47,049 nt of DNA, from assembly GCF_000350085.1 (NCBI RefSeq), contig NZ_CAUM01000014.1:1-47049 (forward strand). Direction: 5' to 3'. Source of the stretch: Mesorhizobium metallidurans STM 2683. GTDB taxonomy: Bacteria; Pseudomonadota; Alphaproteobacteria; Rhizobiales; Rhizobiaceae. Below, in pieces: positions 1-8,429 of this stretch. The position numbers and the translations under genes are program-made. Numbering within the stretch: position 1 is the first letter of the stretch; each line of letters begins with the position of its first letter. Under the pieces are notes generated by a model. The model made no database searches. It worked only from the letters and a program-made list of their open reading frames with translations, and had not been told where the DNA came from.

Positions 1-292
1 CATTATACGGGGAGAGGGTCCCGGCAGGGGGATGAGGGGCAGCGTCGACATTGGCAATTTCTGGAGAACTGAAACTTGAAGAGGCAGATCGAACCAGCAG
101 CTGGCGCGCCTTGTCGATGGCCATGTATTCGAGCTGGCCGCCGCCGATCGTGCCCGATATCGCCGATGCCGAGACCAGCATGAAGGCGCCCTTCTCGCGC
201 GGCGTCGAGCCCTTTGTGCCGGCGACCTCGACCAGCGCAATGCGGCCTTGCCCAGCAAGGAAGTCTTTCAGGCTTTGCACTTTCGAGTTCAT
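1..292 (-). CDS. xdhC: XdhC, xanthine dehydrogenase accessory protein (N-terminal part)
   Basis: The gene starts with ATG at 292 and stays open to the left edge, so only the first 97 residues are visible. The N-terminus has the XdhC pattern: 'VEVAGTKGSTPREKGAFML' followed by 'GTIGGGQLEY'. XdhC proteins bind molybdenum cofactor and help insert the sulfurated cofactor into xanthine dehydrogenase. It follows xdhB by 62 bp on the same strand, the usual xdhABC order. Oddly, after 'ARQLL' the frame runs into a Ser/Pro-rich stretch of about 30 residues whose DNA (about 7-44) is half of a RIME-like palindromic repeat found elsewhere in this window. The frame is not broken within view. Identity is secure; whether the inserted segment is tolerated cannot be judged without the rest of the gene. 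Confidence 0.88.
   Translation of the reverse strand, partial: MNSKVQSLKDFLAGQGRIALVEVAGTKGSTPREKGAFMLVSASAISGTIGGGQLEYMAIDKARQLLVRSASSSFSSPEIANVDAAPHPPAGTLSPYN
7..44. repeat. RIME-like repeat half, inside xdhC
   Basis: The plus strand carries ACGGGGAGAGGG (7-18) and then a GATGAGGGGCAGCG block (31-44). This matches the layout of the element at 18289-18400 (ACGGGGAGAGGG, then GAGGGACAGCG). The partner arm lies beyond the window edge. The sequence is read in frame as part of xdhC. Confidence 0.6.
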
Positions 293-354
293 GGCTCACG
301 TTTCCGAAGGGGAAATATAGGCTTTGTCGACCGGTTTTGCACGGTTTGGCCGAT

Positions 355-2703
355 TCAGTCCCTAGTCTTGGCCTCCCGCTTCAGCCGCTCGATCGCCATC
401 AGCACGCGCTCCGGCGTCGCCGGTGCATCGAGGCGCGGGCAGACCTGGTGACCGGCAACGCTCGCCACCGCATCCGACAGCGCATGCAGCACCGACATGC
501 CGAGCGGGAAGGGCGGCTCGCCGACGGCCTTGGAGCGATGCACCGTCGGCTCGCTCGCTTCCGGCCAGTCGGCCAGCGTGACGTTGAAGATCTTCGGCCG
601 GTCGGAGGCCAGGGGGATTTTGTAGGTCGACGGCGCATGGGTGCGCAGCCGGCCCTTGGCGTCCCACCACAATTCCTCGGTCGTCAGCCAGCCCATGCCC
701 TGGATGAAGCCGCCCTCGATCTGGCCGAGGTCGATGGCGCGGTTCAGCGAGCGGCCGGTCTCGTGCAGGATATCGGTGCGCTCGACCACATATTCGCCGG
801 TCAGCGTGTCGACCGAGACTTCCGAGCAGGAGGCGCCATAGGCGAAATAATAGAAGGGACGGCCCTGGCCCTTGTCGCGGTTCCAGTGGATTTTCGGCGT
901 CTTGTAGAAACCCGCCGCCGAAAGCTGGATACGGGCCATATAGGCCTGTTTGACGAGGTCGGCGAAGGCGATCTCCTGATTGCCGATGCGCACCCGGTTG
1001 GGCAGGAACAGCACCTGATCGCGCGGCACCTGGTATTTTTCGGCGGCGAAATCGGTCAGCCGGTCCTTGATCTGGCGGGCGCCGTTCTGCGCCGCCATGC
1101 CATTGAGGTCGGAACCGGAGGAGGCAGCGGTGGCCGAGGTGTTCGGCACCTTGCCGGTCGTCGTTGCGGTGATCTTGACCTGGTCGAGATCGATCTGGAA
1201 CTCTTCGGCCACCACTTGCGCGACCTTGAGATAGAGGCCCTGCCCCATCTCGGTGCCGCCATGGTTCAGATGCACCGAACCGTCTGTGTAGACATGCACC
1301 AGCGCGCCGGCCTGGTTGTAATGCGTGGCGGTGAAGGAGATGCCGAACTTGACCGGCGTCAGCGCCAGGCCGCGCTTGACGAAGCGGCTGTTGGCGTTGA
1401 AGGCTTCGATGGTGCGGCGGCGGCGTGCGTAGTTGGAACCCGCCTCCAGTTCGGCGACGATGCGATGGATGATGTTATCCTCCACCGTCTGGTGATAGGG
1501 CGTGATGTTGCGGTCTGAGGTGCCATAAAAATTCTGCTTGCGGATTTCGAGCGGATCCTTGCCGACGGCAAAGGCGACCTCGTCGATGACACGCTCGGCG
1601 CCGACCATGCCTTGCGGGCCGCCGAAACCACGAAAGGCGGTGTTCGACACGGTGTTGGTGTAGAGCGGCGCCGACTGTGCATGCACCGCCGGCCAGAAAT
1701 AGGTGTTGTCGCAATGGAACAGAGCGCGGTCGGTGACCGGGCCGGACAGGTCCGACGAGAAGCCGCAGCGCGCCGCGAACATGAAGTCGACGCCAAGGAT
1801 GTTGCCCTCATCGTCGAAGCCGACTTCGTAGTCGACGAGAAAGTCATGACGCTTGCCGGTGGCGATCATGTCGTCGTCGCGGTCGGGGCGGATTTTGACC
1901 GCGCGATGGTGCCGCTTCGCAGCGATTGCCGCGAGCGCGGCGAACTGGTTGCCTTGTGTCTCCTTGCCCCCAAAGCCGCCGCCCATGCGGCGGATTTCCA
2001 CGGTGATGGCATTGCTCGGCACGCCGAGCGCGTGGCTGACCATATGCTGGACTTCGCTCGGATGCTGGGTCGAGGAATAGATGGTGACATCCTGGTCCTC
2101 GCCGGGAATGGCCATGGCGATATGGCCTTCGAGATAGAAATGCTCCTGGCCGCCGACGCGCATCTGCCCCTGGAGCCGGCGCGGTGCCGCCTTGATCGCG
2201 GCGGCGGCATCGCCGCGCTTGAGGGTCAGAGGCGGCGTGACCAGCTTGTCCTTGCGGGGATCGAGTTCGCCGATGTCGGTGACGAAAGGCAATTCCTTGT
2301 ACTCGACCTTGGCCAGCCTGGTGGCGCGGCGCGCCAGTTCGCGCGTCTCGGCGATGACGCAGAAGATCGGCTGGCCGTAAAACTGAACCTTGCCGTCTGC
2401 AAGCACCGGCTCGTCGTGACGGCCGGTCGGCGAAATGTCGTTCTCGCCGGGCACGTCCCTGGCCGTCAGCACGTCGACGACGCCGGGTGCGGCGCGCACC
2501 GCCGAAAGGTCCATCTTCGTGATGGTGGCATGCGTGGCAATGGAAAGTCCGAGGCAGCCATGCAGCGTGCCTGCCGGCTCCGGCATGTCGTCGATATATA
2601 TAGCCGTGCCGCTGACATGCTTGTGCGCGGAATCGTGGCGCTGGTCGGTGGCGACGCCGCCCTTGATCTTCTGCGCCTTGAGGTTGGGGGCATGTTTGGT
2701 CAT
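355..2703 (-). CDS. xdhB: Xanthine dehydrogenase, molybdenum-binding large subunit
   Basis: This 782-residue protein is the molybdopterin subunit of bacterial XDH, which oxidises hypoxanthine to xanthine and urate. The start is ATG at 2703. Seen: the glycine-rich cofactor loop 'GGGFGGKE', the conserved 'FRGFGGPQG' with the substrate-orienting arginine, and 'VGEPPF' near the C-terminus, which holds the catalytic glutamate of the family. Length is normal for the bacterial XdhB split form. It lies 206 bp downstream of xdhA, with a RIME-like repeat in the gap, and is followed by xdhC. It should form an (alpha-beta)2 complex with the FeS/FAD subunit XdhA in the cytoplasm. The only doubt is purine preference, since related enzymes include aldehyde and CO dehydrogenases; the uraH and ureide neighbours support xanthine dehydrogenase. 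Confidence 0.95.
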   Translation of the reverse strand: MTKHAPNLKAQKIKGGVATDQRHDSAHKHVSGTAIYIDDMPEPAGTLHGCLGLSIATHATITKMDLSAVRAAPGVVDVLTARDVPGENDISPTGRHDEPVLADGKVQFYGQPIFCVIAETRELARRATRLAKVEYKELPFVTDIGELDPRKDKLVTPPLTLKRGDAAAAIKAAPRRLQGQMRVGGQEHFYLEGHIAMAIPGEDQDVTIYSSTQHPSEVQHMVSHALGVPSNAITVEIRRMGGGFGGKETQGNQFAALAAIAAKRHHRAVKIRPDRDDDMIATGKRHDFLVDYEVGFDDEGNILGVDFMFAARCGFSSDLSGPVTDRALFHCDNTYFWPAVHAQSAPLYTNTVSNTAFRGFGGPQGMVGAERVIDEVAFAVGKDPLEIRKQNFYGTSDRNITPYHQTVEDNIIHRIVAELEAGSNYARRRRTIEAFNANSRFVKRGLALTPVKFGISFTATHYNQAGALVHVYTDGSVHLNHGGTEMGQGLYLKVAQVVAEEFQIDLDQVKITATTTGKVPNTSATAASSGSDLNGMAAQNGARQIKDRLTDFAAEKYQVPRDQVLFLPNRVRIGNQEIAFADLVKQAYMARIQLSAAGFYKTPKIHWNRDKGQGRPFYYFAYGASCSEVSVDTLTGEYVVERTDILHETGRSLNRAIDLGQIEGGFIQGMGWLTTEELWWDAKGRLRTHAPSTYKIPLASDRPKIFNVTLADWPEASEPTVHRSKAVGEPPFPLGMSVLHALSDAVASVAGHQVCPRLDAPATPERVLMAIERLKREAKTRD

Positions 2704-2717
2704 TCAGCCTCCTTTCC

Positions 2718-2860
2718 CTTCTCCCCGTTCACGGGGAGAAGGTGGCCCGAAGGGTCGGATGAGGGGAAGCAATGACGTTGACGACCTCGCAGACAACGAT
2801 CGACGACGGCGCCGCCCCTCATCTGCCTGCCGGCATCTTCTCCCCGTGAGCGGGGAGAAG
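2718..2860. repeat. RIME-like inverted-repeat element between xdhA and xdhB
   Basis: There are two hairpins: CTTCTCCCCGT/ACGGGGAGAAG (2718-2741) and CTTCTCCCCG/CGGGGAGAAG (2837-2860). Each is flanked inwardly by GGATGAGGGG (2757-2766) or CCCCTCATC (2816-2824), so the whole 143-bp unit is an imperfect inverted repeat. This resembles Rhizobium intergenic mosaic elements. It sits inside the xdh operon transcript and could fold into a large RNA stem. Confidence 0.75.
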
Positions 2861-2909
2861 GACGCTATTCGCGACAGTTCGGCTGTTTGTTCGCTGGCGT
2901 TGATGTACA

Positions 2910-4391
2910 TCACGCTGCCTCGTACCGCGTCACCTGGATCGGCGCCTTGGTGCCGCTGCTTTCGGCGAAGAAACGCAGCAACAGGTTCCTCGCCGCCAGC
3001 GCCCGGTATTCAGCGCTTGCCCGCATATCGGTCAGCGGTGTGAAATCGCTGACGTATTCGGCCATCGCAGCCTCTACACTGGCTTCCGTCCAAGGCTTGC
3101 CGAGCAGTGCCTTCTCGACCCTGAAAGCCCGCTTCGGCGTTGCCGCCATGCCGCCATAGGCGATGCGGATATCGACCACGCTGCCGTCCCTGGCGAGCGT
3201 CAAATAGAAGGCGCCGAGGACTGCGGTGATGTCCTCGTCGCGGCGCTTGGTGATCTTGTAGACGGCAAACTTTGTGCCCTTGGCCGGCACCGGCACGTGC
3301 ACGGCCTCGACGAATTCGCCTGATAGCCGATCCTGCTTGCCATAGGCGATGAAGAAGTCTTCCAACGCAATCGTGCGCCACTTCTTGCCTCGGCGCAGCG
3401 TGAGTTGTGCACCCAGCGCGATGAGCGGCGGCGGGGTGTCGCCGATCGGCGAGCCGTTGGCTATGTTGCCGCCGATCGTGCCCATGTTGCGCACCTGCTC
3501 GGCGCCGAGGCGGTCGAACAATGGCCCGAGCGTCGGAATGCGCTTCGACAGCAGCGCGAAGGCGTCGCTATAGGTGACCCCGGCGCCGATCGAAATCACG
3601 CCCTTATCCTCGGAAATCGTGCACAGACCGTCGAGATTGCCTATGAAGACTGCCGGCGCGATGTCGCGCATATGCTTGGTGACCCACAGGCCGACATCGG
3701 TCGAGCCGGCAACGATGGTGGCGCTTGGCTCCTTGTCGAGCACGCTTGCCAGATCGTCGGCGTTGGCCGGCACAACCAGCCGCTGCTTGCCGACGCCGAT
3801 CTCGACGCGCGAACCATCCTTCATCGCCGAAAGCCTGATGGTGATCGCCTTGCGTTCCGCCGCCAACGGATCCTTAGCCGCCTTGCCGTAGCTGGAGATG
3901 GCGCGTGCGGCCCGTACAATCGCCTCATAGCCGGTGCACCGGCAGAGATTGCCCTGCAAAGCCTTCTCTATGGCCGCGTCCGACGGCTCGGGCGAGCGCA
4001 TCCACAGAGCATAAAGCGACATGACGAAGCCCGGCGTGCAGAAACCGCATTGCGAGCCGTGGAAATCGACCATCGCCTGCTGCACGGGATGCAGTTTTTC
4101 ACCATCGCCGCGCAGATGCTCGACGGTGACGACGTGCGTTCCGTCGAGCGAGCCGAGGAAGCGGATGCAGGCATTGACGCTTTCATAGACCAGCCTGCCG
4201 GCGGAAAGCCGCCCGACCAGTACGGTGCAGGCGCCGCAATCGCCCTCGGCGCAGCCCTCCTTGGTGCCGCGCAGCGAACGGTTGAGCCTGAGCCAGTCAA
4301 GCAAGGTCGCGTCGACCGCGACAGTCGTCAGCGCCACATCCTCGCCGTTCAGGATGAAGCGGATTTCGTTGCGGGTTCTGACTTTGGCCAT
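2910..4391 (-). CDS. xdhA: Xanthine dehydrogenase, iron-sulfur/FAD small subunit
   Basis: The protein has 493 residues. Residues 1-165 carry two [2Fe-2S] domains with all eight expected cysteines: 47, 52, 55 and 75 for the plant-ferredoxin-like cluster, and 115, 118, 150 and 152 ('CGFC' and 'CRC') for the second cluster. Residues about 200-380 form the FAD domain, with 'IVAGSTDVGLWV' and 'RNMGTIGGNIANGSP'. The remainder is the C-terminal CO-dehydrogenase-flavoprotein fold. It passes electrons from the molybdenum subunit to NAD+. The start (ATG 4391) lies 3 bp after the uraH stop, so the two are almost certainly co-transcribed. Length and domain order are those of bacterial XdhA. Confidence 0.95.
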   Translation of the reverse strand: MAKVRTRNEIRFILNGEDVALTTVAVDATLLDWLRLNRSLRGTKEGCAEGDCGACTVLVGRLSAGRLVYESVNACIRFLGSLDGTHVVTVEHLRGDGEKLHPVQQAMVDFHGSQCGFCTPGFVMSLYALWMRSPEPSDAAIEKALQGNLCRCTGYEAIVRAARAISSYGKAAKDPLAAERKAITIRLSAMKDGSRVEIGVGKQRLVVPANADDLASVLDKEPSATIVAGSTDVGLWVTKHMRDIAPAVFIGNLDGLCTISEDKGVISIGAGVTYSDAFALLSKRIPTLGPLFDRLGAEQVRNMGTIGGNIANGSPIGDTPPPLIALGAQLTLRRGKKWRTIALEDFFIAYGKQDRLSGEFVEAVHVPVPAKGTKFAVYKITKRRDEDITAVLGAFYLTLARDGSVVDIRIAYGGMAATPKRAFRVEKALLGKPWTEASVEAAMAEYVSDFTPLTDMRASAEYRALAARNLLLRFFAESSGTKAPIQVTRYEAA

Positions 4392-4394
4392 GGC

Positions 4395-4769
4395 TCAACT
4401 CCCCCTGTAGGTCGAATAGCCGTAGGGCGAGATCAGCAACGGCACATGATAGTGCACCGGTTCGGCCATGCCGAAGCGGATCGGCACCCTGTCGAGAAAG
4501 GCCGGTTCCGGCAGTTTTGTTGCCTGCCGGCGCAGATAGTCGCCGGCGGCAAAGACCAGTTCGTATTCACCAGCGTGGAAGTCGGCGCCGGCAAGCAGAG
4601 GCGCGTCGCAGCGACCGTCATTATTGGTGACCACCGTCTTCAGATGCGTGCGCGTGTCGCCATCGAGACGGTAAAGCGCAATCGACAGGCCCGCCGCCGG
4701 TCGGCCGGTCGCGGTGTCGAGGACATGGGTCGTCAGACGCCCGCCATCGGCTTTCGACGTTTCTGCCAC
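4395..4769 (-). CDS. uraH: 5-hydroxyisourate hydrolase (transthyretin-like)
   Basis: This 124-residue protein hydrolyses 5-hydroxyisourate, the product of uricase, to OHCU. Seen: the N-terminal family motif '[14 protein letters not shown]' with its catalytic histidine near residue 15, '[19 protein letters not shown]' at the C-terminus with the diagnostic Y-R-G-S tail, and the length of the family. The start is GTG at 4769, preceded by a GGAG about 10 nt upstream. There is no signal peptide, so it is cytoplasmic. It is first in the minus-strand uraH-xdhABC operon and divergent from puuE, whose C-terminal domain uses its product. Uricase, the enzyme before it, is not in the window. Confidence 0.95.
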   Translation of the reverse strand: MAETSKADGGRLTTHVLDTATGRPAAGLSIALYRLDGDTRTHLKTVVTNNDGRCDAPLLAGADFHAGEYELVFAAGDYLRRQATKLPEPAFLDRVPIRFGMAEPVHYHVPLLISPYGYSTYRGS

Positions 4770-4966
4770 CTAGCCGTCTCCTGTTTTTCGATATGAACGA
4801 ATTGGCCCGGTACAATCGAACATAGTGATGAATTGTGCGCCCATTAAAGGCCATGCATAAGTCCCGGTCGAGCGGATCGCGGCAAAAAGCACTTTCAAAA
4901 ATTTTCGGGGGAATGCGCGGGCGCTCCTTTCGATATCTTCACCTCAACCATCCGGCAGGAGTGACA

Positions 4967-6391
4967 ATGCGTTACGAACGGGACATGCGCGGCTACGGAG
5001 CCAATCCGCCCGATCCGGAATGGCCCGGCGGCGCGTATGTTGCGGTGCAGTTCGTCGTCAACTACGAGGAAGGCGGCGAGAACTGCGTGCTGCATGGCGA
5101 CAAGGCGTCGGAAGCGTTCCTGTCCGAGATCGTCGGTGCCGCACCCTGGCCCGGCCAGCGCCACTGGAACATGGAATCGATCTACGAATATGGCGCCCGC
5201 GCCGGTTTCTGGCGGCTGCACCGGCTGTTCACCGAGACGCAAGTGCCGGTGACCTGCTACGGCGTCGCCACCGCACTGGCACGCTCGCCCGACCAGGTGA
5301 CGGCGATGCAGGAGGCCGGCTGGGAGATCGCTTCTCACGGGCTGAAATGGATCGACTACCGAGACCATGCGCCGGAAGACGAGCGCCGCGACCTCGAAGA
5401 GGCGATCAAGCTGCACTACGAGGTGACCGGCGCGCGGCCGACCGGCTGGTACACCGGCCGCACCTCGGTCAACACTGTGCGGCTGGTGGCCGAGGAGGGC
5501 GGCTTCGACTATGTGTCGGACACCTATGACGATGAGCTGCCCTACTGGCTCGAGCATGACGGAGCCGAAAAGCCGCAGCTCATCATCCCCTATACGCTCG
5601 ACGCCAACGACATGCGTTTCGCCACGCCGCAAGGCTTCAACTCCGGCGACCAGTTCTTTGCCTATCTGAAGGACAGTTTCGACACGCTCTATGCCGAGGG
5701 CAAAGATGGGCGGCCGCGCATGATGAATATCGGCCTGCACTGCCGGCTCGTCGGCCGGCCGGGCCGGGTCGCGGCGCTGAAGCGCTTCGTCGACTACGTC
5801 AAGTCGCATGACAAGGTCTGGCTGGCGCGACGCATCGACATCGCCAGGCATTGGCGTGAGACGCATCCGTACAAGCCGCCGGCACTACGTCCTTCAAAAA
5901 TGGAATTCGAGGCCTTCGTCCACGCTTTCGGTGGCGTGTTCGAACATTCGCCCTGGATTGCCGAGCGCGCCCATGAATTGGAACTCGGCGCGGCGCATGA
6001 CAGTGCCGGCGGCCTGCACAATGCGCTCTGCCGGGTCTTCCGCGCGGCGACAGAGGCCGAGCGGCTGTCCGTGCTCAACGCCCATCCCGACCTTGCCGGC
6101 AAACTGGCAAAGGCCAAGCGGCTGACGGCAGAGTCGGCGAAAGAGCAGGCTTCCGCCGGGCTCGACGCGCTGACCGACAGGGAGCGCGAGCTGTTTTCCA
6201 AGCTCAACGCCGCCTACGTCACCACTTTCGGCTTTCCCTTCATCATCGCGGTGAAGGGCAAGACCAGGCAAGAGATCCTGGCGGAATTCGAGACGCGCAT
6301 CGGCAACAGCCGCGGCGCCGAATTCGACACCGCCTGCAAACAGGTCGAGCGCATCGCGCTGCTTCGGCTGAGAGACATGCTGCCGCAATAG
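4967..6391 (+). CDS. puuE: Bifunctional allantoinase (PuuE) / OHCU decarboxylase
   Basis: The protein has 474 residues from ATG 4967 (GGAG about 10 nt upstream). Upstream in-frame starts lack homology and sit in the divergent promoter region. Residues 1-305 are a PuuE-type, metal-independent allantoinase of the polysaccharide-deacetylase fold ('RDMRGYG', 'WEIASHGLKW', 'GWYTGRTSVNT', 'NIGLHCRLVGRPGR'). Residues 312-474 are an OHCU decarboxylase domain with 'NAHPDLAGKLA' (catalytic His) and 'EQASAGLD' (Glu), ending with 'TFGFPFIIAVKG'. The fusion therefore carries OHCU to S-allantoin and on to allantoate in one chain, out of linear order along the polypeptide. It heads a plus-strand ureide gene set. 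Such fusions are known in Rhizobiales; activity of both halves is inferred from conserved motifs. Confidence 0.93.
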   Translation: MRYERDMRGYGANPPDPEWPGGAYVAVQFVVNYEEGGENCVLHGDKASEAFLSEIVGAAPWPGQRHWNMESIYEYGARAGFWRLHRLFTETQVPVTCYGVATALARSPDQVTAMQEAGWEIASHGLKWIDYRDHAPEDERRDLEEAIKLHYEVTGARPTGWYTGRTSVNTVRLVAEEGGFDYVSDTYDDELPYWLEHDGAEKPQLIIPYTLDANDMRFATPQGFNSGDQFFAYLKDSFDTLYAEGKDGRPRMMNIGLHCRLVGRPGRVAALKRFVDYVKSHDKVWLARRIDIARHWRETHPYKPPALRPSKMEFEAFVHAFGGVFEHSPWIAERAHELELGAAHDSAGGLHNALCRVFRAATEAERLSVLNAHPDLAGKLAKAKRLTAESAKEQASAGLDALTDRERELFSKLNAAYVTTFGFPFIIAVKGKTRQEILAEFETRIGNSRGAEFDTACKQVERIALLRLRDMLPQ

Positions 6392-6402
6392 GTTTGAAAC
6401 CC

Positions 6403-7266
6403 ATGGATACGATTAGGATGCCCGAGCGAACCTATTATGCGCCGCATGGCGGCCATCCCGGCCAGAGCGAGCTGTTGACCGGCCGCGCCGTTTTCACCGA
6501 GGCCTATGCCGTCATTCCCAGGGGGGTGATGCAGGACATCGTCACCAGCGCCCTGCCATTCTGGGACAAGACGCGAGTCTGGGTGCTGTCGCGGCCGCTA
6601 TCGGGCTTTGCCGAGACGTTCTCGCAATATATCGTCGAGGTGGCGCCAGGCGGCGGCAGCGAGCGGCCGGAACCTGATGCCAGCGCCGAAGCCGTGCTGT
6701 TCGTGGTCGAGGGCGAGCTCAGCGTTTCGCTGGCCGGCAAAAAACATCTGCTTAGGCCGGGCGGCTTTGCCTTCCTGCCGCCGGCCAGCGGCTGGACCGT
6801 CCGCAACGAAAGCGGGGCGGCTGTGCGCTTCCACTGGGTCCGAAAAGCCTATGAGGCGGTCGAGGGCCTCGATACGCCGCAAGCCTTCTTCACCAGCGAA
6901 CAGGACGTTGCGCCGGGCCCGATGCCCGGCACCGAGGGGCGCTGGGCGACGACACGCTTCGTCGATCCTGAAGACATGCGCCACGACATGCATGTCACCA
7001 TCGTCACGCTGGAGCCGGGCGCCGTCATCCCCTTCGCCGAAACCCACGTCATGGAGCACGGCCTCTATGTGCTTGAAGGCAAGGCGGTCTACCGCCTCAA
7101 CCAGGACTGGGTCGAGGTCGAGGCCGGCGACTATATGTGGCTGCGCGCCTTCTGCCCGCAGGCTTGCTATGCCGGCGGCCCGGGCAAATTCCGCTATCTG
7201 CTCTACAAGGACGTCAACCGGCACGCCAAGCTCGGCGGGGCTGGTGTCGGGGGTCAAGCGCGGTGA
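6403..7266 (+). CDS. allE: (S)-ureidoglycine aminohydrolase-like bicupin
   Basis: This is a protein of about 287 residues with two cupin barrels, roughly residues 55-130 and 185-260. The second carries 'ETHVMEHGLYVLEG' and 'GDYMWLRAFCPQACYAGG', where the AllE/UGlyAH manganese ligands lie. It converts (S)-ureidoglycine to (S)-ureidoglycolate with release of ammonia. It follows puuE by 11 bp and overlaps the next gene. ATG 6403 is preferred; TTG 6394 and ATG 6418 are possible, and none has a strong ribosome-binding site. Related proteins are often labelled bifunctional allantoicase/aminohydrolase. I see no classic allantoicase fold here, so a direct allantoate-cleaving role is not supported by sequence. 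Confidence 0.85.
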   Translation: MDTIRMPERTYYAPHGGHPGQSELLTGRAVFTEAYAVIPRGVMQDIVTSALPFWDKTRVWVLSRPLSGFAETFSQYIVEVAPGGGSERPEPDASAEAVLFVVEGELSVSLAGKKHLLRPGGFAFLPPASGWTVRNESGAAVRFHWVRKAYEAVEGLDTPQAFFTSEQDVAPGPMPGTEGRWATTRFVDPEDMRHDMHVTIVTLEPGAVIPFAETHVMEHGLYVLEGKAVYRLNQDWVEVEAGDYMWLRAFCPQACYAGGPGKFRYLLYKDVNRHAKLGGAGVGGQAR

Positions 7267-7766
7267 CCCGCATCACCGCCCGGCCGCTGACCCGCGAGAG
7301 CTTCGCCGAATTCGGCGACGTCATCGACATGGGCGGCGACAATCACTACCCGATCAATGGCGGCAAGGCCGAGCGTTACCACGGGCTTGCCACCGCGGAA
7401 GCCCAGGGGCCGAATGCGCGCGTGCTGATCTCCATGGTGCGAGGCACGCCCTGCGAATTGCCGCTGAAGCTGACCATGGTCGAGCGCCATCCGTTCGGCA
7501 GCCAGGCTTTCATCCCGCTGTCGCCGCGGCCGTTCCTGGTCGTCGTCTGCCATGACGGCAAGGACGGCCCCGGCGAGCCGCACGCCTTCATCACCGCTCC
7601 AGGGCAAGGCATCAACTATCGGCGCAACCTCTGGCACGGCGTGCTGACGCCGATCGGCGAGGCTCAGGACTTCCTGATCGTCGACCGTGGCGGCGACGGC
7701 TCTAATCTCGAGGAGTGCCATTTCTCGCACCCTTACGAGATCCATCTTCCTGACAGGATTGCATAG
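7263..7766 (+). CDS. allA: Ureidoglycolate lyase
   Basis: The 167-residue cupin-like protein splits ureidoglycolate to glyoxylate and urea. Seen: 'ITARPLTRESFAEFGDVI' at the N-terminus, 'MVERHPFGSQAFIPL' and 'YRRNLWHGVLTPIG', all AllA signatures. Length matches the family. The GTG start at 7263 overlaps the TGA of allE (GTGA), giving translational coupling; the in-frame ATG at 7137 would place 42 non-homologous residues inside allE. Its stop overlaps the next start in the same way (TAGTG). It is the final step of the ureide route encoded here. Confidence 0.93.
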   Translation: MTRITARPLTRESFAEFGDVIDMGGDNHYPINGGKAERYHGLATAEAQGPNARVLISMVRGTPCELPLKLTMVERHPFGSQAFIPLSPRPFLVVVCHDGKDGPGEPHAFITAPGQGINYRRNLWHGVLTPIGEAQDFLIVDRGGDGSNLEECHFSHPYEIHLPDRIA

Positions 7767-8359
7767 TGACCGACATATCGCTGATCGACCGCCTGCTGGA
7801 CGTGATCGAGCACGACATCGTGCCGAAGACGGAAGCAGGCGTCGCCCATGGCAACAAGCTGTTCGGCGCGGCGATCCTGAGCAAGGACGACCGCTCGCTG
7901 GTGCTGGCCGAAACCAACAACGAGATCGAAAACCCGCTCTGGCATGGCGAAGTGCACTGCCTGAAGCGCTTTTATGAGATGCCCAAGGCCGAGCGCGTCG
8001 ATACGAAGGACGCCATCTTTCTCGCCACGCACGAGCCTTGCTCACTCTGCCTGTCGGCGATCACCTGGACCGGCTTTGACAATTTCTACTATCTGTTCAG
8101 TCACGAGGACTCTCGCGACAGCTTCGCCATCCCGCATGATTTGAAGATCCTGAAGGAGGTCTTCACCCTCGACCCAGGCGGCTACAATGCCGAAAACGCC
8201 TATTGGAAGAGTTTTTCCATCCGCAAGCTGGTGCGGGCGCTGCCGGAAGCCGAGCGCCAGCGGCTGGAAGCGCGCATCGGCAAGATCTCCGCTCGCTACG
8301 ACGAGCTGTCCGGCGCCTATCAGGCAAGCAAGGCCGAGAACGACATTCCGCTGAATTGA
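7766..8359 (+). CDS. Cytidine/guanine-deaminase-family nucleoside deaminase
   Basis: The protein has 197 residues; its GTG start overlaps the allA stop. The zinc site of the deaminase superfamily is visible: H60-G-E62, and P91-C92-S-L-C95. There is no signal peptide. The N-terminus and the C-terminal helical extension (residues about 150-197) make it longer than bacterial guanine deaminase GuaD (about 155 residues). Position at the end of a purine/ureide operon suggests deamination of a purine base or nucleoside feeding xanthine dehydrogenase, but this is inferred. TadA-type tRNA deamination is unlikely given the operon. The exact substrate cannot be read from sequence. Confidence 0.8.
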   Translation: MTDISLIDRLLDVIEHDIVPKTEAGVAHGNKLFGAAILSKDDRSLVLAETNNEIENPLWHGEVHCLKRFYEMPKAERVDTKDAIFLATHEPCSLCLSAITWTGFDNFYYLFSHEDSRDSFAIPHDLKILKEVFTLDPGGYNAENAYWKSFSIRKLVRALPEAERQRLEARIGKISARYDELSGAYQASKAENDIPLN

Positions 8360-8429
8360 CGCGGATTGACCAGCCGATTTCGCCGGCTGGCCCATGACGC
8401 AACGGCGCGCGCTCCATCATGTGCCTGCC

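Noticed and set aside
1..292. xdhC as a pseudogene broken by a repeat
   Set aside because: The frame stays open through the repeat to the window edge, so disruption is not shown.
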